From Halorubrum californiense DSM 19288 (lineage in GTDB: Archaea; Halobacteriota; Halobacteria; Halobacteriales; Haloferacaceae), in the NCBI RefSeq assembly GCF_000336875.1, contig NZ_AOJK01000073.1, positions 53,410 to 117,409 on the forward strand: a stretch of DNA of 64,000 nt. Reading direction: 5' to 3'. The first letter of the stretch is position 1. Each line of letters opens with the position of its first letter. The notes beneath the pieces were generated by a model. That model had not been told where the DNA came from. It saw only the letters and a program-made list of their open reading frames with translations, and searched no databases. The position numbers and the translations under genes were made by a program. Below are positions 1-6,790 of this stretch, piece by piece.

Positions 1-1740
1 GGCGTTGCTCCGTGCGAACCGGTAGATCTCGGCGCGCTCGGCGTTGCCGAGGTACGTGTCCTGCATGTCCGGCGTGTCGCAGATCACCTCGAAGGCGGTG
101 AGCGTCGTCGCCTCCGTGAGGCCGGCCGCCGCTCGCAGGCCCGCGACGATCCGCTCGCCGGTCTCGGGGCGGACGTACTGCTTCGAGGTGGTCTCGCCGA
201 CGGCCGTCGCGACGAGCCGGTAGTCCTCGACGCCCCCCGTCTCCCGCGCGACCATCCCGGCCGCGACGAGGTCGTCGACCGCGACGGCGACCGCGTCCGC
301 GAGGCCGCCCGCGCCCGTCTCCCGCGCGTAGAAGGTCCCCTCGAACACGTCGAGGATCTCAGACTCGGTCGCCGCGAAATCCGTCGCTATCGCCGCGAGG
401 ACGTGGGTGCGGAGCGCGGCCGGGTCGGCGAGCTGCGACTCGACCGCCTCCGGCTCGCCCTCGACGTACCGCTCGTGAACCTCGGCTCTGGTGTCAGCAT
501 CGGCGACGAGCACCGCCTCCCCGTGGGGGTCGAGGCCGGGTCTGCCGGCGCGGCCGCACATCTGGTGGACTTCGAGGGTCGGGATCCACGCCATGCCGCC
601 CTCCCCGTACCGGCGCTGGTCGCGGACGACCACCCGCCGGGCGGGGACGTTGACGCCGGCCGCCAGCGTGGGGGTGGCGCAGATACAGGCCACGTCGCGC
701 TCGCGGAACGCGGACTCGACGACCGCGCGGTGGCCGGACCGGAGCCCGGCGTGGTGGAACGCGACGCCCGAACGCAGGCAGTCCGCGAGCTGTCGGCCGG
801 TGAGCGTGCCGTCCACGTCGGTGGCCTCCTCGGCCGCCGCGGCGGCCGCGTCTTCGACCCCCAGCTCCGCGGCGAGGCCGTCGTCCGCGAGCCGCTCCGC
901 GAGGTCGACCGCCTCGCGGCGGGAACGGACGAACGCGAGGCACTGGCCGCCGTCCGCGACCGCGTCGGCGACGAGGGCGGCCGTCACCTCGGTCGGGTCG
1001 AGATCCTCGCCCTCGGCGGCCTCCACCTCGTCGTCTTCGTCGCCGTCTCCGTCGTCATCACTCACTTCAAGGTCGACGTCGACCGATAGGCCCGTCCCGT
1101 CGTCGAACGCGACCTCGCCGCCGACGGCGACGCCGGTCCGTAGCTCGACGGGACGCCAGTCGGACTCGACGAGCGCGGCGTCGAGCCAGTCGGCGATCGC
1201 GTCGGGGTTGTCGACGGTCGCCGACAGCGCCACCGTCTGGAGGTCGGGGTTCCGGCGCCGCAGCGTCGCCAGCGTCACTTCGAGGGTCGGCCCGCGCCGC
1301 TTCGCGCCGAGCAGGTGGACCTCGTCGACGACGACGCAGGCCAGCTCGTCGACCCACGAGGCGCCGTTGCGGATCGCCGAGTCGACCTTCTCGCTCGTGG
1401 CGACGACGACGTCGTTGCCCGCGAGCGCCTCGCCCGTCGCGTCGAAGTCGCCGGTGGAGATGCCGACGTCGACGCCGGGCAGCGCGGCGAACGTCTCGTA
1501 CTTCTCGCGGGCGAGCGCACGGAGCGGGCAGACGTAGAGGCCGGGCCCGTCGGCGGTCAGCAGCGCGAGCTGGGCGACGAACGTCTTCCCCGACGCGGTC
1601 GGCACCGCCGCGACGACGTCGGCGCCCTCGCAGACGCCCGCGTCGACCGCCGCGCACTGTGGCGGATACAGCTCGCACACGCCGCGTTCGGCGAAGTGGT
1701 CGACGACGGGCTGAGACAGTGGCAGGTCCCGGACGCGCAT
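1..1740 (-). CDS. hel308: ATP-dependent DNA helicase Hel308 (Ski2-like), C-terminus cut by window edge
   Basis: Superfamily 2 DNA helicase that in archaea acts on stalled replication forks by 3'-5' unwinding. The ATG is at 1740 (MRVRDLPLSQPVVDHF) and 580 residues are visible before the frame leaves the window at base 1; the family is usually 700-830 residues, so the C-terminal ratchet/HLH part is missing. Visible in order: a Q-motif-like YPPQ, Walker A VPTASGKT, the DEVH box (VVVDEVHLL), motif III ALSATVDN, motif IV FVRSRREA, HHAGL, and motif VI QMCGRAGRPG. An acidic linker lies between the two RecA lobes, as often in halophiles. The gene is followed upstream at 1811-2398 by a same-strand response regulator, with a 70-base gap. 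The family assignment is confident. Confidence 0.93.
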   Translation of the reverse strand, partial: MRVRDLPLSQPVVDHFAERGVCELYPPQCAAVDAGVCEGADVVAAVPTASGKTFVAQLALLTADGPGLYVCPLRALAREKYETFAALPGVDVGISTGDFDATGEALAGNDVVVATSEKVDSAIRNGASWVDELACVVVDEVHLLGAKRRGPTLEVTLATLRRRNPDLQTVALSATVDNPDAIADWLDAALVESDWRPVELRTGVAVGGEVAFDDGTGLSVDVDLEVSDDDGDGDEDDEVEAAEGEDLDPTEVTAALVADAVADGGQCLAFVRSRREAVDLAERLADDGLAAELGVEDAAAAAAEEATDVDGTLTGRQLADCLRSGVAFHHAGLRSGHRAVVESAFRERDVACICATPTLAAGVNVPARRVVVRDQRRYGEGGMAWIPTLEVHQMCGRAGRPGLDPHGEAVLVADADTRAEVHERYVEGEPEAVESQLADPAALRTHVLAAIATDFAATESEILDVFEGTFYARETGAGGLADAVAVAVDDLVAAGMVARETGGVEDYRLVATAVGETTSKQYVRPETGERIVAGLRAAAGLTEATTLTAFEVICDTPDMQDTYLGNAERAEIYRFARSNA

Positions 1741-1810
1741 ACGAACACGTCTTCGGCCGGATCGCTGATAAAGAGTCCGCGGCGCCCCCTCGGTCTCGTT
1801 CGTTCGCCGG

Positions 1811-2398
1811 CTATCCGTCGGTGTCGAAGTCTTGGAAGAGCTTCTCGTAGTCCTCGTCGTCGGTCGCGACCGCGTCGCGCGACTCGTCGGCACGGTCGCG
1901 GAGGTCCTCGATGCGCTCGGTGAGCCGCTGGTACTCCTCGTTGTCGGCGAGGTCGTTGGCGCTCTTTTCGGACTCCAGCATCGCCTTCTTCGAGGTCAGC
2001 GAGAACAGCTCTTGGACCTCCGAGTCGTACTCGCCGCGGCGCAACAGTCCCTCCACGGTCTCGCGGAGCGTCTCGCTCGTGACCGGCTTGACGAGGTAGT
2101 CGTCGAACCCCATCTCCAAGATGTCGAAGTCGGGCTCGACGGCGGTGACCATCGCGACCCGGCAGTCGATGCCGCGGTCGCGGACGGCCGTGAGGACCTC
2201 GTCGCCGGAGAGGCCCGGCATCCGACGGTCGAGCAGGATCGCGTCGACCTCGTCGTCGGCCTCGTCGATCTGATCGAGGGCCTCTCGGCCACCGTACGCG
2301 GTTCGGACGCGATACTCGTCGCCGAGCCAAGCGGCGTACAGGTCGGCCAAGTCGGGTTCGTCCTCGACCACGAGGACCAGCGGCGGTTGCTCACTCAT
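1811..2398 (-). CDS. HalX-domain response regulator
   Basis: Two-component receiver protein of 195 residues. The receiver domain (about 1-115) has the acidic pair E12/D13, phosphoacceptor D57 in LLDRRMPG and the conserved K104 in DDYLVKP. The remainder (about 115-190) is a charged helical HalX domain, an output module found in haloarchaeal regulators without a classical DNA-binding fold. The cognate kinase is not adjacent. The nearest histidine kinase in the window is at 28900-29976, which is too far away to infer pairing. A TATA-like TTTTAATATA lies on the minus strand near 2452-2463, about 55 bases before the ATG, so a short leader is likely. Effector and regulon are unknown. Confidence 0.9.
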   Translation of the reverse strand: MSEQPPLVLVVEDEPDLADLYAAWLGDEYRVRTAYGGREALDQIDEADDEVDAILLDRRMPGLSGDEVLTAVRDRGIDCRVAMVTAVEPDFDILEMGFDDYLVKPVTSETLRETVEGLLRRGEYDSEVQELFSLTSKKAMLESEKSANDLADNEEYQRLTERIEDLRDRADESRDAVATDDEDYEKLFQDFDTDG

Positions 2399-2568
2399 GG
2401 ATGACGGGAGCGAGGGGGTGTTCGCTCACACGTTTCTTCTCGCCGCTGGCTATATTAAAATACCTCTTCGACGCGCGGCCCGAGCGGCCGATCGGTCGGC
2501 GGTCGGCCGTGAGCGTGTCCGGCCGAGGGGCCGTTCGCGGACCCGTCCGCCCGAGCCGACCGTCCGGG

Positions 2569-4056
2569 TTACTCGTCCGGGCTGTAGTTGGGCGCCTCGT
2601 CCGTGATCATCACGTCGTGCGGGTGGCTCTCACTCTGGCCCGCGGTGGAGACGCGGACGAACTCCGCGCGCTCGTGGAGGTCGGGGACGGTCTCCGCGCC
2701 GACGTACCCCATCCCGGAGCGAATCCCGCCCGTGAGCTGGTGGAGTTCGGAGGCGAGGCTCCCCTTGTACGGGGTCGCCGCCTCGACGCCCTCGGGGACG
2801 AACTCCTCGTCCTCGTCCTCCTCCTTGAGGTAGCGGTCGCCGCCGCCGGACTTCATCGCGCCGACCGAGCCCATCCCGCGGTACTGCTTGTACTTCTTGC
2901 CCTGCATCGTGATGACGCGGCCGGGGGCCTCGTCGGTCCCGGCGAAGTAGGAGCCGAGCATCACCGCGTCGGCGCCTGCCGCGAGCGCCTTGATCGCGTC
3001 GCCGGAGTAGCGGATGCCGCCGTCGGCAATGACGGGGACACCGTGTTCGGCGGCGACGTCCGCGACCTCAGCGACCGCGGTCATCTGGGGCATGCCGGCG
3101 CCGCTGACGACGCGCGTGGTACAGATCGAGCCCGGACCGATACCGACCTTCAGCCCGTCGGCGAAGTCGACGGCGGCCTCGGCGGCCTCGCGCGTGCCGA
3201 CGTTGCCGACGACGACGTCGGCGTCGACGGTCCCTTTGATCGCCTCCGCCGAGTCGAGCACGTTGAGGTTGTGCGCGTGCGCGCAGTCGATGAAAATGAT
3301 GTCGACGCCGGCCTCGTCGGCCGCGACCGCGCGCTCCTCCTCGAAGGGGCCGACGGCGACGCCGGCCAGCAGGCGCCCTCGCCCGTCGCGGGCCGCCTCC
3401 TCGTGTTCGCGGCGCTGGAGGATGCCCTGCATCGTGACGAGCCCGACGAGCCGGTCGTCGCCGTCGACGACCGGGACCCGCTCGATCTTGTGGTCGTACA
3501 TCAGCTCCAGCGCCTCGCGGGCCTCGACGTCCTCCGGCGCCGTGATGACCTCGTCGGTCATCGCCTCGCGGACGGCGTCGTCCTCGCCGACCTCCAGGTA
3601 CGGGCGGATGTCGGTGCCGGAGATGATCCCGAGGACGGTGTCGTCGGCGGCGACGACGGGAGCGCCCGAGACGCCCTGTCGCTCCATCACGGCGTCGGCC
3701 TCGCGGACGGTGTCGTCCGGCGAGACGGTGACGACGTTCTCGCGGCGGATGACGAGCTCGTGGGCGCGCTTGACGCGCTCGACCTCAGCGGCCGTCTCCT
3801 CGACAGTCATGTTTCGGTGGAGGACGCCGAGCCCGCCCTCGCGGGCCATCGCGATGGCGAGGTCGCTTTCGGTGACGGTGTCCATCGCCGCCGACAGCAC
3901 GGGGACGGTGAGTTCGACGTTCTTCGACACCCGAGTGCTCAGGTCGGCGTCGTCTGGCTCGACCCGGCTCTCCTTGGGTCGGAGCAGCACGTCGTCGAAC
4001 GTCAGCGCTTCCGGAACCTCGAGCTTCTCAGAGAATCGGCCAGAATCTGTCGCCAT
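2569..4056 (-). CDS. guaB: IMP dehydrogenase
   Basis: Oxidises IMP to XMP with NAD+, the committed step of guanine nucleotide synthesis. The 495-residue protein starts [12 protein letters not shown]. The frame is open further upstream to 4101, but 4056 is preferred because a minus-strand TATA box at 4077-4084 sits about 25 bases before it, giving a leaderless message, and family members begin with this segment. Features: N-terminal LTFDDVLL, a pair of CBS domains inserted near residues 90-210, the phosphate/cofactor-binding GVGNVGT-like region, the catalytic loop with Cys in GSICTTR, and a C-terminal flap. Length and motifs are full. Monocistronic by position. Confidence 0.97.
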   Translation of the reverse strand: MATDSGRFSEKLEVPEALTFDDVLLRPKESRVEPDDADLSTRVSKNVELTVPVLSAAMDTVTESDLAIAMAREGGLGVLHRNMTVEETAAEVERVKRAHELVIRRENVVTVSPDDTVREADAVMERQGVSGAPVVAADDTVLGIISGTDIRPYLEVGEDDAVREAMTDEVITAPEDVEAREALELMYDHKIERVPVVDGDDRLVGLVTMQGILQRREHEEAARDGRGRLLAGVAVGPFEEERAVAADEAGVDIIFIDCAHAHNLNVLDSAEAIKGTVDADVVVGNVGTREAAEAAVDFADGLKVGIGPGSICTTRVVSGAGMPQMTAVAEVADVAAEHGVPVIADGGIRYSGDAIKALAAGADAVMLGSYFAGTDEAPGRVITMQGKKYKQYRGMGSVGAMKSGGGDRYLKEEDEDEEFVPEGVEAATPYKGSLASELHQLTGGIRSGMGYVGAETVPDLHERAEFVRVSTAGQSESHPHDVMITDEAPNYSPDE

Positions 4057-4076
4057 ATAATCCGTCACGAACGGCC

Positions 4077-4084
4077 GATAAAAA
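4077..4084 (-). promoter_or_regulatory. TATA box of guaB, leaderless-type
   Basis: TTTTTATC on the minus strand is centred about 24-25 bases before the ATG at 4056. That is the archaeal distance from TATA box to transcription start, so the transcript would start at or next to the start codon. Confidence 0.55.
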
Positions 4085-4101
4085 GCGTTGCGAGACGGCA
4101 C

Positions 4102-4579
4102 GGACGTGGTTGTTGGTCACATTCGAGCCCGTGTTGTATCCACGATCGTGGTTATTCGGCGGGCAAACCGCGCACAGCGCGCGGGCGCTCGGGGGTGACT
4201 CGCCGGCCGGAACCGGTTCATCGTCCCCGGGACGCCGCTGCCGAGAAATGTTTGAATATGTTCGAAAATATCGACGTATCGTCGTCGAATATGGCGTTTT
4301 GCCGTCGATACTTCGTGTCGTGCGGACACGTCTCACACAACCTTTAACGCGACCGAAACACGTATACTATGTATGGACTCCGACAGTCCCGTGAACGCGC
4401 GCATCGCCGGCCAGCCGAACGCCGCCATCGGCGTCCGCTTTACAGCCGGCAATCCGCGCAAACCGTTTACATGGGCTCGTCGGACCCCCCACGGCGTGGA
4501 CTCCGCGTGCTGGTCCCCCGACCACCGCGAGTCGCACGCGTCCCACCGCCACCCCTCAGGTCAGGGCTATCGTCCCTAA
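4102..4579. other. Long intergenic stretch with AT-rich core
   Basis: About 480 bases between the divergent guaB and the DUF5794-like gene. The part at 4240-4370 is clearly lower in GC than its surroundings, with TTTGAATATG, GAAAATATCG, CTTTAACGCG and GTATACTATG. It may hold promoters for a short transcript or an ncRNA. A frame at 4373-4579 (68 codons, Arg/His-rich) ends exactly at the next gene's ATG, but its composition is not acidic like real genes here and I do not call it. No RNA fold was identified by eye. Confidence 0.4.
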
Positions 4580-5602
4580 ATGAGCACGTCACGCCATCCG
4601 GTCGCCCTGCGACTGGAACAGCAGGTCGGGAGCGCGACGAAGCTGCTCGCGACGGTCATGGTCCTGCCGCTCGTCGACGGTATCTTCCCCGCCCTAGTCG
4701 TCGCCGGCGTCCTCTCGACCGCGACTGGCGTCATCGAGACCGGCATCCTGATCTTCGGCGGCTCCGCGACCGCCGCCGTGATCCTCGCGGAGATGGACGG
4801 CTCCCGTCGAGAGATGGTCACTTCCGTGCTGCTGATCGGCGCAGTGATCATTCCGGTCGCCGCCGTCGAGGCCGCCCTCGCGCCGATGCTCCAAGAGCTC
4901 CTCGACCTGCTCGTCTTCGAGCGGTTCGCCGGGCTGGTGATCCTGACGATCGCCGCCAAGACCGCCAGCTCGGAGATCGGCGAGTACCTGCCGAGTCCGG
5001 GCGTGATCATCGGACTCGGTCTCGTGGCGAGCTTCAACCCATCCGGATTCACCTTCCGGACCTCGACCGAGTACGTTGTCAACGGCACCGCGGCCGCCGC
5101 CGTCGGCGTCGCGTTCGCGCTGTCGATCGCGCTGCTGTCGCCGCACCTCCGCGGCCGCGTCGACATCGACCGCTTCCGGTTCGGCTCCGCGGTCGCGCTG
5201 GGCGTGCTCGCGCTGCCGATCCTGCTCGGCCCGTTCGACCTGATGCAGACGGAGGCGCCGATCGCGCTCGCGGTGCTCGCCGTGACGACCCTGTTCGCGT
5301 ACGACCCGAACGCGGACGGCGTGGCGGGCCCCGGCGGCGACGACGATGCCCCCGACGACGACGCACCCGACGACGACACCCCCGACAAGCCCGCCGACGG
5401 AGGGGACGAGGACGCGGCCGACGCCGACGAGGAGCCCGCGGAGTCGCCGAGCGACCCCCCGCTCGACGCGCCGCCCGAGGGGCCCTCCCCGATCGTCGAT
5501 GACGACGTCGCGGTCCTCGCGAACGGCGGCGAGCGGCGGGAGGCCGACGACGACGGCTCGGACCCGTTCACGGACGACGACTCCCGGGCGCCGTGGCTCT
5601 GA
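4580..5602 (+). CDS. DUF5794-like haloarchaeal membrane protein
   Basis: 340 residues. The first 235 or so are a polytopic membrane region with about six or seven hydrophobic segments, beginning with a short cytoplasmic helix (MSTSRHPVALRLEQQVG) and including GLVASFNPSGFTFR between segments. The last hundred residues are a hydrophilic acidic tail starting with repeated DDAPDDDAPDDDTPD and ending in DDDSRAPWL. It resembles the haloarchaeal DUF5794 family from memory; no function is known. The ATG directly follows a stop codon in the same frame. Stand-alone gene. Confident as coding from length, composition and membrane pattern. Confidence 0.8.
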   Translation: MSTSRHPVALRLEQQVGSATKLLATVMVLPLVDGIFPALVVAGVLSTATGVIETGILIFGGSATAAVILAEMDGSRREMVTSVLLIGAVIIPVAAVEAALAPMLQELLDLLVFERFAGLVILTIAAKTASSEIGEYLPSPGVIIGLGLVASFNPSGFTFRTSTEYVVNGTAAAAVGVAFALSIALLSPHLRGRVDIDRFRFGSAVALGVLALPILLGPFDLMQTEAPIALAVLAVTTLFAYDPNADGVAGPGGDDDAPDDDAPDDDTPDKPADGGDEDAADADEEPAESPSDPPLDAPPEGPSPIVDDDVAVLANGGERREADDDGSDPFTDDDSRAPWL

Positions 5603-5710
5603 CTCCGGGGTGATCGGCCGCGGGGCTCGGCGCGTTCGACTCGCGTTGGTTCTCGCTTCGCGCCCCGCGCGTGTCGCCGGGGTTTAGGTACTCGGCCCCG
5701 AACAGCCGGT

Positions 5711-5935
5711 ATGTCGAACCGCGTCGTTCAGGGGCGGATGGTGACGCCCGAGAAGCTCGCAGAGCTGGTCGAAGGGGAGTCGGTACTGGAGGCCGAATCG
5801 ATCGCGGACGCCGACCGCGACTGCCCGGAGTGCGGCGGCGACGTCATCTCGGTCGGGTATATGCCGAGCGTGACGGAGTTCGTCACCGGCTACAAGTGCC
5901 AAGACTGCGACTGGAGCGACGACGACCGGGAGTAA
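5711..5935 (+). CDS. Small zinc-ribbon protein (DUF5795-like)
   Basis: 74 residues with two CxxC knuckles (CPECGG near residue 38 and CQDC near residue 64) separated by about 24 residues, which is a treble-clef/zinc-ribbon arrangement, plus an acidic C-terminus. It is a haloarchaeal conserved small protein by recollection, with no known function. It may bind nucleic acid or protein. It lies in its own short transcription unit about 110 bases ahead of tRNA-Trp. Confidence 0.75.
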   Translation: MSNRVVQGRMVTPEKLAELVEGESVLEAESIADADRDCPECGGDVISVGYMPSVTEFVTGYKCQDCDWSDDDRE

Positions 5936-6051
5936 TCCCGCCCGGATCGCCGAGGCGTCACGCGCTTTCGTCGTCGCCGTCGCGTCCCCGAGGGCCTTCG
6001 ATCGAAACCCCTTTATCCGCGTTTCGGCAAGCAACTGATGCGAGATCACGC

Positions 6052-6226
6052 GGGGCTGTGGCCAAGCCAGGCATGGCGACTGACTCCAGAGGCTTGCGCC
6101 CGGGACGACACTCCAGACTGATATACCGAGCGGCCGACTGATCATCGGTCGTGTTGACGACCCTCTGGAGTTCCGAGGCGCACCGGAGATATCAGTCGAT
6201 CGGGGGTTCAAATCCCTCCGGCCCCA
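6052..6226 (+). tRNA. trpT: tRNA-Trp (CCA), intron-containing
   Basis: The acceptor strand GGGGCTG pairs with CGGCCCC followed by discriminator A at 6226; the CCA tail is not encoded. The T-arm contains GGTTCAAATCC. The anticodon CCA is at 6086-6088. The anticodon stem is split by an intron. A bulge-helix-bulge is visible: CTCC (6084-6087) pairs with GGAG (6185-6188), with 3-nt bulges AGA (6088-6090) and ATA (6189-6191). Cutting after the second bulge base puts the intron at 6090-6190 (101 nt) and leaves a 74-nt mature tRNA. This is the known haloarchaeal tRNA-Trp layout. A TTTAT box near 6011 is a plausible promoter. Confidence 0.97.
6090..6190 (+). ncRNA. tRNA-Trp intron with C/D-box 2'-O-methylation guide
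   Basis: The intron reads as a C/D guide: box C-like GGGACGA (6102-6108), D' CCGA (6126-6129), C' TTGACGA (6154-6160), D CCGA (6173-6176). The guide before D pairs with the anticodon region so that G6168, fifth base before D, faces C6086, which is position C34. The guide before D' (6116-6125) pairs with exon 2 so that A6121, fifth base before D', faces T6192, which is U39. This reproduces the established Haloferax rule that the tRNA-Trp intron directs methylation of C34 and U39. Both D boxes read CCGA rather than the usual CTGA. Confidence 0.9.
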
Positions 6227-6255
6227 TTCCAAGATTAAGCCGTTGTGAACCTCAG

Positions 6256-6354
6256 GTAAACGCAGATCCGAAGATCTGCGAATTCTGCGGGTTCTACATC
6301 ACCGAGTACCAGCAGCGGTGCGCCGCGCTCGACGACGGGGTGTGTCGGGCATGA
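6256..6354 (+). pseudogene. Start-less small zinc-finger ORF fragment
   Basis: The frame reads VNADPKICEFCGF then about 19 more residues to the stop, with a CxxC knuckle and two further Cys (QRC, GVC) that could complete a zinc site. No ATG, GTG or TTG lies in frame between the tRNA end (6226) and the first conserved codon, so the 5' end seems lost. The stop overlaps the ATG of the next ORF (ATGA). This arrangement is typical of small genes in haloarchaeal viruses and integrative elements. Best read as the truncated left edge of an element remnant beside tRNA-Trp. Confidence 0.45.
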
Positions 6355-6458
6355 GGTTCTGCCCCCACTACGGAGCGCGAATCCAGCGGACGTCGAAGCC
6401 CGGCAGCGCGATCCCCTACGACACCTGCCCAGACTGTTCGTTCGGAGGTGACATCTGA
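6351..6458 (+). CDS. Tiny zinc-ribbon ORF (35 aa)
   Basis: MRFCPHYGARIQ followed by TCPDCSFGG: a CPxxG...CPDC pair as in minimal zinc ribbons (one expected Cys is Tyr, CPHYG). Start and stop overlap its neighbours by ATGA on both sides, implying translational coupling. Unknown function. Probably an element-borne gene. Confidence 0.5.
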   Translation: MRFCPHYGARIQRTSKPGSAIPYDTCPDCSFGGDI

Positions 6459-6565
6459 TGGCCGAGACGCGCGTCGACGAGTGCGCTCATGTCGGAGCAG
6501 GCACCCGAACGCGCTACCTATATTCCGTCGACTGTCCCTCGCCCTCCAGCAGGATGGACGTGTAG
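6458..6565 (+). CDS. Very small ORF of unknown function (35 aa)
   Basis: Starts MAETRVDECAHVG at the ATGA overlap with the preceding zinc-ribbon ORF and ends at TAG 6563-6565. It has two Cys but no recognisable domain, and its 3' half runs over the truncated regulator on the other strand. The start context is good, but the C-terminal half (Ser/Pro/Arg) looks non-native, so it may be a gene interrupted by a rearrangement near 6515. Confidence 0.3.
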   Translation: MAETRVDECAHVGAGTRTRYLYSVDCPSPSSRMDV

Positions 6566-6654
6566 AGTCGGGCAAGTCGTGGTTCTTCGACCAGCTGTGC
6601 GGCCGTCATGTGCCCACTCACGACCCGTTCTGGTTCGGCCGCTGTCTTCGCCAT
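6514..6654 (-). pseudogene. Truncated DUF7342-like winged-helix regulator
   Basis: 46 residues from ATG 6654 (MAKTAAEPERVVSG). The segment LVEEPRLARLYTSILLEGEG matches the N-terminal start of a haloarchaeal winged-helix family (DUF7342 type, usually over 150 residues) from memory. It then breaks off into QSTEYR and a stop, so the DNA-binding wing and the rest are absent. It lies inverted against the tiny + strand ORFs. Read as a broken gene in an element remnant; identification rests on about 20 residues. Confidence 0.45.
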
Positions 6655-6699
6655 ACGGTCTTCTGATTCCCGCCTCGCGTGATGATGGCTTGGCTGTGC

Positions 6700-6790
6700 G
6701 ATCGCCAATCCGAAATAGTAAAATCGCGATTAGTAAATTTGAGTTTTAGATAGTCGCCAGCATTACGTAGGCGGTTCACGTAGTGTTCAC
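6700..6790 (+). promoter_or_regulatory. AT-rich promoter region with TAGTAAA direct repeats
   Basis: Upstream of the ATPase gene, TAGTAAA occurs at 6716-6722 and 6731-6737 (15-base period), followed by TTTGAGTTTTAGATAG. The region is far lower in GC than its flanks. A further near repeat (TTACGTAG, TCACGTAG) lies at 6763-6783. Probable promoter/operator of the gene at 6791 and a compositional sign of acquired DNA. Confidence 0.4.

Noticed and set aside
4028-4336. 102-codon minus-strand frame before guaB
   Set aside because: Basic composition and AT-rich codons unlike neighbours; it spans the guaB promoter.
2401-4347. A 648-codon open frame opposite guaB
   Set aside because: It mirrors the guaB gene; the composition (Arg/Asp/Val repeats from reversed codons) and lack of any motif mark it as an antisense shadow in GC-rich DNA.
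4373-4579. 68-codon frame ending exactly before the gene at 4580
   Set aside because: Arg/His/Ser-rich, not acidic, no conserved start context or family; probably chance.
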